Below are positions 16,689 to 25,662 of a stretch of DNA of 59,275 bases, one piece after another. Within the stretch, counting starts at the first letter, position 1, and every line of letters begins with the position of its first letter. The position numbers and the translations under genes are program-made. Source of the stretch: Pseudomonas entomophila (GTDB lineage: Bacteria; Pseudomonadota; Gammaproteobacteria; Pseudomonadales; Pseudomonadaceae). The DNA is taken from positions 1 to 59,275 of the forward strand of contig NZ_JARPQB010000037.1 of assembly GCF_029478665.1 (NCBI RefSeq), written 5' to 3'. The notes beneath the pieces are model-generated. The model made no database searches. It was not told the DNA's origin and worked only from the letters and a program-made list of their open reading frames with translations.

Positions 16689-17222
16689 TCAGAAACTCAG
16701 CTCGACCGCCACCGTGTCGGTGTACACCCCGGCCGGCAGGCCGGCTTTGCCGCGGGCCTGGCCATACAGGTTGACGGTCTGCGCCACGCCGGTGCTGGTC
16801 GGCAGGGTGATGGTGCCGTCGATCGCCAGCAGCTGAGTGTGTCCGGCGTCGGTGTAGAAGTCGTAGGGCACGAAATTGCCCGAGCCATCGGCCAGGGCCC
16901 GGGTCCCCCCAGCGGACTGCGAGTCATGGGTTCCAGCACGTACCTTGATCGTCGGCACCGTGCCTGCCGAGCAGAGAATGCTCATGGCCCCGCCACCGCC
17001 GCCGAGCACCTGGCCGTTGGCGGTGGTGAACAGCGAATCCTGGGTGCCGAAGTTGAGGCTGCCGAAGTTCAGCCCCGAGGTGCCGCCGCTGCCGTTGACC
17101 TGGCAGGCGGCGGTCAGCGTCAGGGTCGAACTGATGATGCCGGTGACGGTGGCGGCGTGGGCCTGGGCGGCCAGGGCCAGGCCAAGGCCGGCGAAGATGC
17201 AGCGGGTGAGATGCTTGGGCAT
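16689..17222 (-). CDS. Csu-type pilus subunit (spore coat U domain), third in operon
   Basis: A 177-residue precursor with signal peptide MPKHLTRCIFAGLGLALAAQ. The mature part has the SCPU pattern: Cys in TLTAACQVNGSGG, LNFGSLNFGTQ, Cys in MSILCSAGTVPTIKVRAG, VPYDFYTDAGHTQ and the closing strand GVYTDTVAVELSF. By the final-strand type and size it is likely the major or near-major structural subunit (CsuA/B-like), but this cannot be proved from sequence. Confidence 0.83.
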   Translation of the reverse strand: MPKHLTRCIFAGLGLALAAQAHAATVTGIISSTLTLTAACQVNGSGGTSGLNFGSLNFGTQDSLFTTANGQVLGGGGGAMSILCSAGTVPTIKVRAGTHDSQSAGGTRALADGSGNFVPYDFYTDAGHTQLLAIDGTITLPTSTGVAQTVNLYGQARGKAGLPAGVYTDTVAVELSF

Positions 17223-17239
17223 CGGAGTCTCCTTGCGTG

Positions 17240-17785
17240 TTACCAGTCCAGGGTCACCCTTAGGGTGTCGCGATACAGCCCGGCGGGCAGCGCGCGCGGC
17301 TGCGCGACCACCACGCCGTAGATGGGCACGGGCACGTGTTCGGTGTTGCTGATGGTGAAGGTGCGGGCCTGGCCGATGCCGTAGCGGCTGTTGCCGCCCG
17401 GGTCGACCGCCAGTTGATAGGGAATGAGTTCGCGGCCATTGCTCAGGCGGCGCACGCCGTCGCCGCCATTGAGCCCGCCATTGATCCGCACGCTGAAGGC
17501 GCGCACCTGGGGCGTGCAGCTGATCTGCAGGCTGCCTTCGGCGCCGGGCTCGTCCACGCGGCTGGTGAGCGGCTGGTCCCAGGTCGGGCCGCGCGAGCCG
17601 AAGTCCATCACCCCGTTGTTGCCCGCCACGGTAGGTTGCTGGCTGCTGATCTCGCAGGCGGCGCTGATCACCAGGCGTGCCTGGATGAAGCCGGTACTGG
17701 TGCCATGGGCCACGCCTGCGGGCAGCAACAGTGGCCCCAGGGTGAGCAGCAGGATCGATGTGCGTTGCAACGCGTCCTTGTGCAT
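17240..17785 (-). CDS. Csu-type pilus subunit (spore coat U domain), second in operon
   Basis: A 181-residue precursor with a hydrophobic signal sequence (ILLLTLGPLLLPAGVAHG). The SCPU features are Cys in ISAACEISS, MDFGSRGPTW, Cys in LQISCTPQVRAFSVRINGGLNGG, LIPYQLAVDPGG and a C-terminal strand GLYRDTLRVTLDW. It is more diverged than the other subunits. Short intergenic gaps on both sides (18 bp and 10 bp) show cotranscription. Confidence 0.83.
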   Translation of the reverse strand: MHKDALQRTSILLLTLGPLLLPAGVAHGTSTGFIQARLVISAACEISSQQPTVAGNNGVMDFGSRGPTWDQPLTSRVDEPGAEGSLQISCTPQVRAFSVRINGGLNGGDGVRRLSNGRELIPYQLAVDPGGNSRYGIGQARTFTISNTEHVPVPIYGVVVAQPRALPAGLYRDTLRVTLDW

Positions 17786-17794
17786 GGCCTTCCC

Positions 17795-18322
17795 CTACCA
17801 GGTGACCGTGACTTTGAGCAGGTCGGCATACAACCCGGCATGGGGTACCCAGGCCAGGCTGTCGATCCGTGCGTACAGGGGGAGCTCGAGCGAACCGCTG
17901 TCCGGTATCCGCGCCGATTGCGCGACATCCACCGCCAGCGGCATTTGCCAGGCGGCGTCACGGTAGAGGCGGTAGGGAATCGGCCGGGCTTGTGGGTCGC
18001 GGCTGGCGAGGTAGCGCACCTCGCCCACGCCGCCATGCTGACCGCCATCGACGCGGACTTGATACGGGGTGTCAGGGTTGCACTCCAACCGCGGTGGCCG
18101 CTGGCTGAGCAGCACCCCGCTCAAGGGCGCGCCCGGGCCGTCCAGGCGCGCGGCGCTGCCCAGGTCGATCCGGCCCAGGGCCTGGGCGCCGGCATCGCGC
18201 TGCTGGTTGACCAGCATGCAACCGCGTTGCACACGCACCTGCACCTCGACGAGAAACTCCGCCGCCATGGCACTGCCGCTCAACCACAGGCCCAACAGCG
18301 CGGCCTTCAAGCATTGCGTCAC
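17795..18322 (-). CDS. Csu-type pilus subunit (spore coat U domain), first in operon
   Basis: A 175-residue SCPU-family protein. The start chosen is GTG at 18322, with AAGGA about 7 bp upstream, giving the signal sequence CLKAALLGLWLSGSAMA; an ATG at 18391 would add a charged stretch before the signal peptide. The mature protein has Cys in VQRGCMLVNQQ and PRLECNPDTPYQVRVDGGQHGG, the IPYRLYRDAAWQ block and the end LYADLLKVTVTW. The operon promoter must lie in 18323-18593, the gap shared with bphP, where I could not pick a clear box. Confidence 0.8.
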   Translation of the reverse strand: MTQCLKAALLGLWLSGSAMAAEFLVEVQVRVQRGCMLVNQQRDAGAQALGRIDLGSAARLDGPGAPLSGVLLSQRPPRLECNPDTPYQVRVDGGQHGGVGEVRYLASRDPQARPIPYRLYRDAAWQMPLAVDVAQSARIPDSGSLELPLYARIDSLAWVPHAGLYADLLKVTVTW

Positions 18323-18593
18323 CTGTCGATCCTTGTCTGCATGGGTTGAGCTTGAGCGTAGCAGCGGGTTTGCAGCCAAGCGGTCGCGCACGCCCCCTCT
18401 TTAGCATTAATGCCTAGGCTGAATTCGCCTGAACCACTTGGAAAAACCAGTAGTTGCCGGAGTAAACCCCGTAGCTGCCTACCCCTCAAATAGTCATATC
18501 CCGACAAACCGGCCAAGGTTCTGATACCTTCATGACGACCATCCTGTGCCATACGCACCCCCGTGCGTGGACGGACCCTGCCAGGAGTTACCC

Positions 18594-20834
18594 GTGACCA
18601 CTGCCCCGATTTCACTCGACCAGGCCATCGAACGCTGTGCCCAGGAGCCTATCCAGATACCCGGCAGCATCCAGCCTCACGGCTTCCTGCTGGTGCTGGA
18701 CGAACACAGCCTGCGCATCGTCCAGGCCAGTGAAAACACCGAACGCTGGCTCGGCGTGCCGGCCCTGGAACTGCCTGGCCAGGCATTCGACGAACTGGTC
18801 GGCGAAGACTTCGACCTGCGCCGTCACCTGGCATCCCTGCCGGAAGACGAGATTTTCCCTTTCCATATCGGCGATGTCCGCCTGCGTGAAGGCGCCCCCT
18901 GCCAGGCGCCGCTGCGGGTACTGGCCCACCGCCACGACCTGGTGCTGTTCCTCGAGTTCGAGCCCTGCCGCGGCTCGGCCAAGGGCGACTACTACCCACT
19001 GGTGCGGGCCTTCGTCAGTACCCTGCACCAGGCCACCAGCATCGACGATTTGCTGCGCCAGTCGGTGCGCCAGATCAAGCGCATCACCGGCTTCGGCCGG
19101 GTCAAGGCCTACCGCTTCGACGTCGAAGGCAATGGCACGGTGCTCGCCGAAGACGCCGACCCTGGCTATCCCCAGTACCTGGGGCTGTGCTTCCCCGCCT
19201 CCGACATCCCGCGCCAGGCCCGCGAGCTGTACCGCATCAACCGCATCCGGGTGATCGAGGATGCCAACTACCAGGCCTCGCCGCTGGTACCCGCCGCCAA
19301 CCCACGCACCGGCAAAGCCCTGGACATGAGCTTCGCCTCGTTGCGCAGCGTGTCCCCGGTGCACCTGCAGTACATGCGCAACATGGGCACCCTGGCGTCG
19401 ATGTCGCTGTCGATCGTGGTCGACGGCAAGCTCTGGGGCCTGCTGTCGTGCCACCACGACCAACCGCGGGCCGTGGATTTCCAGACCCGCACCGCCTGCG
19501 AACTGCTGGCCAATGTCCTGTCGCTGCAGATCGAGGCCCACGAGGCCCACAACAGCACGCGCTTGCTGCTCGACCTGCGCCAGCACATCGTGCACATGCT
19601 CTCGTCGATGGCCGACCACGACAGTGTCGGCGACGGCCTCCTCGCCCTGCCCGAGGTGATGCTGCAGTTCGCCGGCGCCACGGGGGCGGCGATCATCAGC
19701 GCCGAGCGTTGCGACCTGATCGGCCACACGCCACCGGCGGCGCAGGTCAACGCCCTGGTGCACTGGCTGGCCCAGCGCGGCGAAGACCTGGTGTTCCACA
19801 CCGACAACGCGCAGCGTGACATCGACGTGCTGCCGGAGCTGGGCCGGCATGCCGCAGGCGTGCTGGCCGTGGCCATCTCGCAGCTGCACTCGCACTACCT
19901 GCTGTGGTTCCGTCCGGAGCAGGCGCACACGGTGAACTGGGCCGGGCGCCCGGAAAAACAGCTCGCCCTCCTGGGCAACCTCAATCCGCGCCACAGCTTC
20001 GAGCGCTGGCAGGAAGAAGTCCGCGGTTTCAGCGCCGCCTGGCACCCGTTGACCCTCGAAGGCGTGCGGGAGCTGCGCGGCGCGGTGCTCGGCATCGTCC
20101 TGCGCAAGGCCGAGGAACTGGCCCAGCTTGCCGGCGAACTGAAGCGGTCGAACAAGGAACTCGAGGCATTCTCCTACAGTGTGTCCCACGACCTGCGCGC
20201 GCCGCTGCGGCATATCGCCGGCTACAGTGAACTGCTCGGCGAGATCGAAGGTGAACACCTGAGCGAGCGCGGCAAGCGCTTCCTCGGGCATATCGGGGAA
20301 GCAGCGCAATTCGCCGGCACCCTGGTGGACAACCTGCTCAACTTCTCGCAGATGGGCCGCTCGGCGCTGCGCCTGTCGGATGTCGACCTCAATACCCTGG
20401 TCGATACCATCCGCACGGAGATGGCCCCCGACTACGCCGGCCGGTCGATCCTCTGGGACATCGCCGCGCTGCCCAAGGTGATTGCCGACCCGGCCTTCAT
20501 CAACATGGTCCTGCACAACCTGATCTCCAATGCCGTCAAATACACCCGCAACCGCGATCCTGCGCGCATCGAGGTGGGTGCCGTGCAGCACCGGCACGAG
20601 ATCGAGGTGTACGTGCGCGACAATGGCGTGGGCTTCGACATGGCCTATGCCGACAAACTGTTCGGGGTGTTCCAGCGCCTGCACCGCATGGAGGAATTCG
20701 AGGGTACCGGGATTGGCCTGGCCAGCGTGCGGCGCATCATCGAGCGCCATGACGGCCGTGTCTGGGCCCAGGGCAGCCTGGGCCAGGGGGCCAGCTTCCA
20801 CTTCACCCTCCCCCGCCAACCGATGACCGTCTGA
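18594..20834 (+). CDS. bphP: bacteriophytochrome sensor histidine kinase
   Basis: A 746-residue red/far-red photoreceptor kinase. The start is GTG at 18594 after CAGGAG. It has an N-terminal biliverdin-attachment Cys15 followed by EPIQIPGSIQPHG, a PAS domain (about 20-120), a GAF domain (about 140-310) with the chromophore motif PASDIP (about 201-206), and a PHY domain (about 320-500) with the tongue PRHSF (465-469). The kinase follows: H-box SVSHDLRAP with His532, then an ATPase domain with the N-box NLISNAVKY and FEGTGIGLASVRRI. The biliverdin-producing heme oxygenase bphO, often adjacent, is not here. The output partner is probably the response regulator 15 bp downstream. Confidence 0.93.
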   Translation: MTTAPISLDQAIERCAQEPIQIPGSIQPHGFLLVLDEHSLRIVQASENTERWLGVPALELPGQAFDELVGEDFDLRRHLASLPEDEIFPFHIGDVRLREGAPCQAPLRVLAHRHDLVLFLEFEPCRGSAKGDYYPLVRAFVSTLHQATSIDDLLRQSVRQIKRITGFGRVKAYRFDVEGNGTVLAEDADPGYPQYLGLCFPASDIPRQARELYRINRIRVIEDANYQASPLVPAANPRTGKALDMSFASLRSVSPVHLQYMRNMGTLASMSLSIVVDGKLWGLLSCHHDQPRAVDFQTRTACELLANVLSLQIEAHEAHNSTRLLLDLRQHIVHMLSSMADHDSVGDGLLALPEVMLQFAGATGAAIISAERCDLIGHTPPAAQVNALVHWLAQRGEDLVFHTDNAQRDIDVLPELGRHAAGVLAVAISQLHSHYLLWFRPEQAHTVNWAGRPEKQLALLGNLNPRHSFERWQEEVRGFSAAWHPLTLEGVRELRGAVLGIVLRKAEELAQLAGELKRSNKELEAFSYSVSHDLRAPLRHIAGYSELLGEIEGEHLSERGKRFLGHIGEAAQFAGTLVDNLLNFSQMGRSALRLSDVDLNTLVDTIRTEMAPDYAGRSILWDIAALPKVIADPAFINMVLHNLISNAVKYTRNRDPARIEVGAVQHRHEIEVYVRDNGVGFDMAYADKLFGVFQRLHRMEEFEGTGIGLASVRRIIERHDGRVWAQGSLGQGASFHFTLPRQPMTV

Positions 20835-20848
20835 GGCCGCTGCCCATC

Positions 20849-21310
20849 ATGCTCAAGCCCATCCTGCTGGTCGAAGACAACCCCCAGGACCTGGAACTGA
20901 CCTTGCTGGCCCTGGAACGCAGCCAGCTGGCCAACGACGTGGTTGTCGTGCGCGACGGCGCCGATGCCCTGGACTACCTGCTGCGGCGCAACGCCTTCGC
21001 CGAGCGCGCCGACGGCAACCCGGCGGTGATGCTGCTGGACCTCAAGCTGCCCAAGGTCGACGGCCTCGAGGTGCTCAAGGAAGTGCGCGCCACCGCGCAG
21101 TTGCGCAGCATCCCCATCGTCATGCTGACGTCCTCGCGCGAGGGGCCCGACCTGCGGCGCGCCTATGAGCTGGGCGTCAACGCCTACGTGGTCAAGCCGG
21201 TGGAGTTCAAGGCGTTCGTTACCGCGATTTCTGGCCTGGGGATGTTCTGGGCCGTCCTCAACGAGCCGCCGCCCGGCTCCCTGCGGCTGAACCGTCGCGA
21301 CGACCACTGA
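20849..21310 (+). CDS. single-domain response regulator (Rcp1-like)
   Basis: A 153-residue receiver domain without an output domain. The acidic pocket is in LLVEDNPQD, the phospho-acceptor Asp64 is in VMLLDLKLP, the Thr/Ser switch is in VMLTSS and the Lys in VVKPVEF. Such stand-alone receivers commonly serve phytochrome kinases. The position 15 bp after bphP makes it the likely phosphate acceptor of BphP, passing phosphate on or acting by protein contact. Confidence 0.9.
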   Translation: MLKPILLVEDNPQDLELTLLALERSQLANDVVVVRDGADALDYLLRRNAFAERADGNPAVMLLDLKLPKVDGLEVLKEVRATAQLRSIPIVMLTSSREGPDLRRAYELGVNAYVVKPVEFKAFVTAISGLGMFWAVLNEPPPGSLRLNRRDDH

Positions 21311-21320
21311 GGCAGTCACC

Positions 21321-23711
21321 ATGCAGACGACGCCACTGAAACTGCTGATGGTCGAAGACAGCTCCATGGACGCCGAGCTGATCCTGATGCGCCTGGAGCG
21401 CAGTGGGTTGCAGGTGCAGTCACGCCTGGTGTTCGACCACGTCGGCGCCGAGCACGCCCTGCGCATGAGCACCTTCGACCTGATCCTGTGCGACTGCGTG
21501 CTGCCCGCTTCCTCGGGCACCGAGGTGCTGGCCATCGCCCAGCGCATCGCGCCGGATACACCGTTCATCTTCCTCTCCGGCATCTACGGTGAAGAGCACG
21601 CGGTGGAGATGATCCGCCTCGGCGCCACCGACTATGTGCTGAAGAAAAACCTGCCGCTGCTACCCAAGGCCGTGCGTCGGGCCCTGACCGAAGTGCAGGA
21701 GCGTCAGCGTCGGCGCCGCGCCGAGGAAGCCTTGGCCGACATGGAGGCCCGCGCGCGGATCGCCATCGATGCCGCCGGCATGGGCAGTTGGGACTACAAC
21801 CCACAGGGTGGCCGCATGCAGTGGGATATGCGCTGCAAGGCCCTGTTCGGCCTGCCCGCCGACACCGAGATGAACCTTGAAGTGTTCTTCGCCGGCATCC
21901 ACCCCGAAGACCTGCCCAGGGTGCGCGACGCGGTCGAGCAGGCCATGCGCGAGGACAGCGGCGGCCATTACCGGGTCGAATTCCGCATCGCCCCGGCCGG
22001 CGCCCTGGAGCCACGCTGGTTGCTCTCCAGCGGCCAGACCCAGTTCGTCGATGGCCAGTGCGTGCGCTTCTCCGGCGTGCTGCAGGACATCCACCAGCAG
22101 CGCCAGGCCACCCGAGCCCTGGAGCAACTCAATGAAATACTCGGCGAGCGGGTCGAGCGCCGCACCCGCGAACGCGACCGCGCCTGGGAGCTGTCCCACG
22201 ACCTGCTGGCGGTGCTCAACAAGGACCTCACACCCGTGGCGCTGAACCCGGCGTGGGAGGCGAGCCTGGGCTTCACCCGCGAACGCCTGGGGCAGATCTC
22301 ACTGCTGCAACTGCTGCCCGAAGCCGACCAGCAGGCCTTTCTCGCCGAAATCGGCGCCCTGGCCGAGGGCCGCGCCAGCGCGCGCTTCGTCGGCCGCATC
22401 CTGCATGCCGGCGGCCAGCAGCGCTGGCTGTCGTGGGTGGTGGTGCCGGATGACAGCCTCCTGTATGTGGTGGCCCGCGATATCTCCAGCGAGCGCGAGT
22501 CGGCGCTGGAGCTGGCCGAGGCCAACACCCGCCTGCGCGAACAGATCGCCGAGCGCGAACGCATCGAAGCGGCGCTGCAGCAAATGCAGCGCCTGGAGGC
22601 GGTCGGCCAGCTCACTGCCGGGGTGGCTCACGACTTCAACAACCTGCTGACCGTCATCCTCACCGGCGCCAGTTTTCTCAAGAACGACCTGGACAAGGGC
22701 CTGATGGACAAGGCCCATGGCCGCCTGAAGCACATTCGCGAAGCCGGCGAACGTGGCGCCAAGCTCACCGCTCAGCTGTTGGCGTTTTCCCGCAAGCAAC
22801 GCCTGGAACCCGTGCCGCTGAACCTCAACCGCACCCTCGGCGGTTTGGAGGAGCTGCTGCGCCGCACCCTGGGCGGCCGTGTCTCGGTGCGCCTGGACCT
22901 GGAGACCCACCTCTGGTTCGCCCTCACCGACCCGACCCAGACCGAGATGATCATCCTCAACCTGGCGATCAATGCCCGCGACGCCATGCCCAATGGTGGC
23001 CAACTGACCCTGGCCACCCGCAATACCCGAGTCAGCGCCCAGCCTCAGCGCCCGCAAGACCCGGAGCCCGGCGACTATGTGATGCTGACCATCAGCGACA
23101 CCGGCTGCGGCATGAGCGAAGAAGTGGCGGCCAAGGTCTTCGAGCCCTTCTTCACCACCAAGGACATCGGCAAGGGCTCGGGCCTTGGCCTGGCCCAGGT
23201 GTTCGGCTTCGCCAAGCAGAGCGGCGGTGGGGTGCGCATTGACACCGCGCCCGGCCGCGGCACGCAGGTCAGCGTGTACCTGCCCTCGGTCAGGGCCCAG
23301 GTTGCTCACGCCACACCAGACCTGGACAAGGGGCGCCCGCCGGCCGGTGGCGGCGACCGCAGCATCCTGCTGGTGGACGACGACCATCTGGTGCGCGAGA
23401 TGATCGGCGATGTGCTGCGCCGCCAGGGTTATCGGGTGCGCCAGGCGCACAACGGCGAACAGGCCCTGGCGTTGCTCGATGACGCCACCGACTTGCTGCT
23501 GACCGACTTCGCCATGCCCGAGTTCAATGGCGCGCAACTGGCACGGGCGGCACGAGCGCGCTACCCGCGGCTGCCCGTGGTGTTTCTGACCGGCTACGCC
23601 GAACTGGATGGCCAGGAACTGCCGGGCAGCCTGGTGATCCAGAAACCTGTGCACGAGCAAGTGCTGGCCCTGGCGTTGGCCGAGCTGTTGGAGAACGGGA
23701 ATCTGGAATGA
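21321..23711 (+). CDS. REC-PAS-PAS-histidine kinase-REC hybrid sensor
   Basis: A 796-residue soluble hybrid kinase. An N-terminal receiver (about 5-125) has Asp58 in LILCDCV. A PAS/PAC domain (about 145-260) is followed by a coiled stretch and a second PAS (about 290-390). HisKA has GVAHDFNNLL with His437. The ATPase domain has NLAINARDAM, DTGCGM and GKGSGLGLAQVFGF, and a C-terminal receiver (about 675-795) has LLLTDFAMPEFNG. No membrane segment is seen. The N-terminal receiver suggests the kinase is itself controlled by phosphorylation, possibly from BphP, with which it forms a three-gene operon (10-bp gap). Confidence 0.9.
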   Translation: MQTTPLKLLMVEDSSMDAELILMRLERSGLQVQSRLVFDHVGAEHALRMSTFDLILCDCVLPASSGTEVLAIAQRIAPDTPFIFLSGIYGEEHAVEMIRLGATDYVLKKNLPLLPKAVRRALTEVQERQRRRRAEEALADMEARARIAIDAAGMGSWDYNPQGGRMQWDMRCKALFGLPADTEMNLEVFFAGIHPEDLPRVRDAVEQAMREDSGGHYRVEFRIAPAGALEPRWLLSSGQTQFVDGQCVRFSGVLQDIHQQRQATRALEQLNEILGERVERRTRERDRAWELSHDLLAVLNKDLTPVALNPAWEASLGFTRERLGQISLLQLLPEADQQAFLAEIGALAEGRASARFVGRILHAGGQQRWLSWVVVPDDSLLYVVARDISSERESALELAEANTRLREQIAERERIEAALQQMQRLEAVGQLTAGVAHDFNNLLTVILTGASFLKNDLDKGLMDKAHGRLKHIREAGERGAKLTAQLLAFSRKQRLEPVPLNLNRTLGGLEELLRRTLGGRVSVRLDLETHLWFALTDPTQTEMIILNLAINARDAMPNGGQLTLATRNTRVSAQPQRPQDPEPGDYVMLTISDTGCGMSEEVAAKVFEPFFTTKDIGKGSGLGLAQVFGFAKQSGGGVRIDTAPGRGTQVSVYLPSVRAQVAHATPDLDKGRPPAGGGDRSILLVDDDHLVREMIGDVLRRQGYRVRQAHNGEQALALLDDATDLLLTDFAMPEFNGAQLARAARARYPRLPVVFLTGYAELDGQELPGSLVIQKPVHEQVLALALAELLENGNLE

Positions 23712-23761
23712 AAAAAATCGCCAGCCGGCGATTTTGATTTGCTTTGAAAGCAGAGAAGAAA

Positions 23762-23836
23762 TGGCAGGGGCGGCTGGATTCGAACCAACGCATGGCAGGA
23801 TCAAAACCTGCTGCCTTACCGCTTGGCGACGCCCCT
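23762..23836 (-). tRNA. tRNA-Gln (anticodon TTG)
   Basis: The minus strand folds as a 75-nt tRNA. The acceptor stem is AGGGGCG/CGCCCCT, the D-arm has GCCAAGCGGTAAGGC, the anticodon arm is CAGGTTTTGATCCTG with TTG, the T-arm is GTTGGTTCGAATCCAGC, and a discriminator G and an encoded CCA follow. TTG reads CAA glutamine codons. The first pair is A-U rather than the U-A common in tRNA-Gln. Confidence 0.95.
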
Positions 23837-24170
23837 GTATCGGATATGACGAGCGCCTGATGCACTGCCAATCTGACCATTCACCGCAAGCTCCGTGTGT
23901 TGCTGTGCGGGAATGGCCGGCACTTTAACAACCTTTTCCCAAGGTGGGAAGCATTATTTTAAAAAAATTCGCAGAAAAACAGCAGGTTAGTCGCCGGCAG
24001 CCGATTTTGCGGTGAAGCTTTCAAGCGACAGGTGACGCGGCGCATGCACGCGCATCGGCTATTGAATGGGCCTGCAACGACCAGAACCAACCCCACGAAG
24101 CCCACCGCCCACGGATATCCCTTCCGCAGGCGGCTCTCAAGTGAGCTTCACGACCAGCGCAAATCACCCG
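23837..24170. other. intergenic stretch upstream of tRNA-Gln
   Basis: No supported gene. An A/T-rich patch at about 23954-23970 and scattered short repeats are visible. On the minus strand this region must hold the tRNA-Gln promoter and the end of the small membrane protein transcript, but I could not assign clear -35/-10 boxes. Confidence 0.4.
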
Positions 24171-24284
24171 CTATTGATGGCTGACCCAATACACCGCCGT
24201 GACCACCACCAGCACGATCAGACACAGGATCGCCCAGGCATCGACACTGCTGTCAGCTTTGCGGACCTTGCTTGAGTTTCCCAT
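24171..24284 (-). CDS. small single-span membrane protein (37 aa)
   Basis: A short open frame on the minus strand encodes a 37-residue peptide with a polar, basic N-terminus (MGNSSKVRKADSSVDAW) and one hydrophobic helix (AILCLIVLVVVTAVYWV). AAGAGG lies about 7-12 bp upstream of the ATG. The charge pattern predicts the N-terminus in the cytoplasm. I recall similar tiny proteins in pseudomonads, but no function is known to me. Confidence 0.7.
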   Translation of the reverse strand: MGNSSKVRKADSSVDAWAILCLIVLVVVTAVYWVSHQ

Positions 24285-24369
24285 TGCATTACCTCTTGTA
24301 GTGGTTATGGGAATGCACTTCGCAAGCAGCAGTTAAGTCCAGCAATGCCCTTCACTCAAGCAGGGTCTT

Positions 24370-25446
24370 TCAGTAGTCGACGGGTGACATGAGGAAGGGA
24401 TAGCGAAAACTCTCCGCCCGCCCTTCAGCGCTGTAACGGTGGAAATCGATACCGTGGCCATCCTGGTCCAGCAGCCTCAGCCAACGCCGGGCCTTGTCCA
24501 CGTCGATCAGTTGCAGGGACGGCACCTGATACTCCTGCCGCCCGTCACGGTCCACCGCCAGGCCCAGGGCATCGTCATGCAACATGACCATGGCCCAGCC
24601 TCCCATGGTGAAATGCCCGCCCATCAACACCCCCAGGCGCCCATCGATACGCGCCCGCAGGGCCTCGGGCGAGCTGTTGACCGCGCTGAACACCACATCG
24701 CGCCCCGGCATCCGGCCCGCCGCCTCGAACGCCCGCATGGCACCGAATGCCATCTCGTCGTTGGCCGACCACACCAATTGCGTGCCTGGGTAGCGCTCCA
24801 GCAGCAGCTGCGCCTGCTCGAAGGCACGCTGGCGACTCCAGCCGCCGTACACCACCTGGCGCAGGCGCACCTGAGGGTGGTCGGCCAGCGCCCGGCGCAT
24901 ACCCAGTTCGCGCAACTGCGAGGCAGGCGTGGTCTTCACGCCGGCGAACGCCAGCAGGTCGACCGGGCCATCCACAGGTGGCAACTGCGCGACCATCGCC
25001 TTGAGCATCTGGTAGCCGGCCTCCTCATCGTTGCTGACGAGGGTGCCGAGAATCCGCGGGTACTTCTCCGGCTGGGCCTGGATGCTGCGCAACTGGTCCT
25101 CGGTCAGGCCATTGTTGACCAGGAACAGCTTCACCCCTGTGCCACGGGAAAGGCGGATGACCTCCGGCGCCACGTACTGTTCATTGACCAGCACCAGGTA
25201 GTCGGGGCGTTGCGGCCCCTGCAGCACCGCACGGGCCAAGGTCAGCGTGCGGTCGGCACTGCGTTCGCTGTACTGCACGCGCAGCGCCATCCCCAAGTCC
25301 TTGGCGGCGGCCTGCATGAAACGCGAATAATCGACCCAGAACGTTTCGTTGGAATAACCCGGGTTGAGAAACACCACCGAGGCAGCCTGCGCGCCGGCTG
25401 CCAGCGGCAGGCTCAGGCACAGGCCCTGGCACAAGGCCTTGAGCAT
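24370..25446 (-). CDS. solitary periplasmic substrate-binding protein (LacI/sugar-binding fold)
   Basis: A 358-residue precursor with a signal peptide (MLKALCQGLCLSLPLAAGAQA). The mature part has the type I periplasmic-binding fold of sugar-binding proteins: SVVFLNPGYSNETFWVDYSRFMQAA at the start, KLFLVNNGL in lobe 1, and QLVWSANDEMAFGAMRAFEAAGR with VVFSAVNSSPEALRA in lobe 2. There is no permease or ATPase gene beside it, so it may serve a distant transporter or act as a sensor input for a signalling protein. It has its own short 5' region. Confidence 0.8.
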   Translation of the reverse strand: MLKALCQGLCLSLPLAAGAQAASVVFLNPGYSNETFWVDYSRFMQAAAKDLGMALRVQYSERSADRTLTLARAVLQGPQRPDYLVLVNEQYVAPEVIRLSRGTGVKLFLVNNGLTEDQLRSIQAQPEKYPRILGTLVSNDEEAGYQMLKAMVAQLPPVDGPVDLLAFAGVKTTPASQLRELGMRRALADHPQVRLRQVVYGGWSRQRAFEQAQLLLERYPGTQLVWSANDEMAFGAMRAFEAAGRMPGRDVVFSAVNSSPEALRARIDGRLGVLMGGHFTMGGWAMVMLHDDALGLAVDRDGRQEYQVPSLQLIDVDKARRWLRLLDQDGHGIDFHRYSAEGRAESFRYPFLMSPVDY

Positions 25447-25662
25447 GCGGTTACATCCCTGCGAAACAAACCTCGGATTATAGCCAGATGGCGTGCCAGA
25501 ACGGACAAATGCCAGTCAGTCTCACTTAGTCCAAATGGTTCTTTTCATATGCAAAAACATCACTTTAGCGCATAAACCCACTCTGCTATCGTTCCTCGGC
25601 TCCGACCCGGAGTGCGCGGCCGTGCGCGCGATTAGCTGCATGCAGCCTGAGACAGGACTTAT

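Noticed and set aside
24066..24275. 69-residue plus-strand frame
   Set aside because: Overlaps, antisense, the better supported small membrane protein; no ribosome binding site; Pro/His-rich low-complexity translation.
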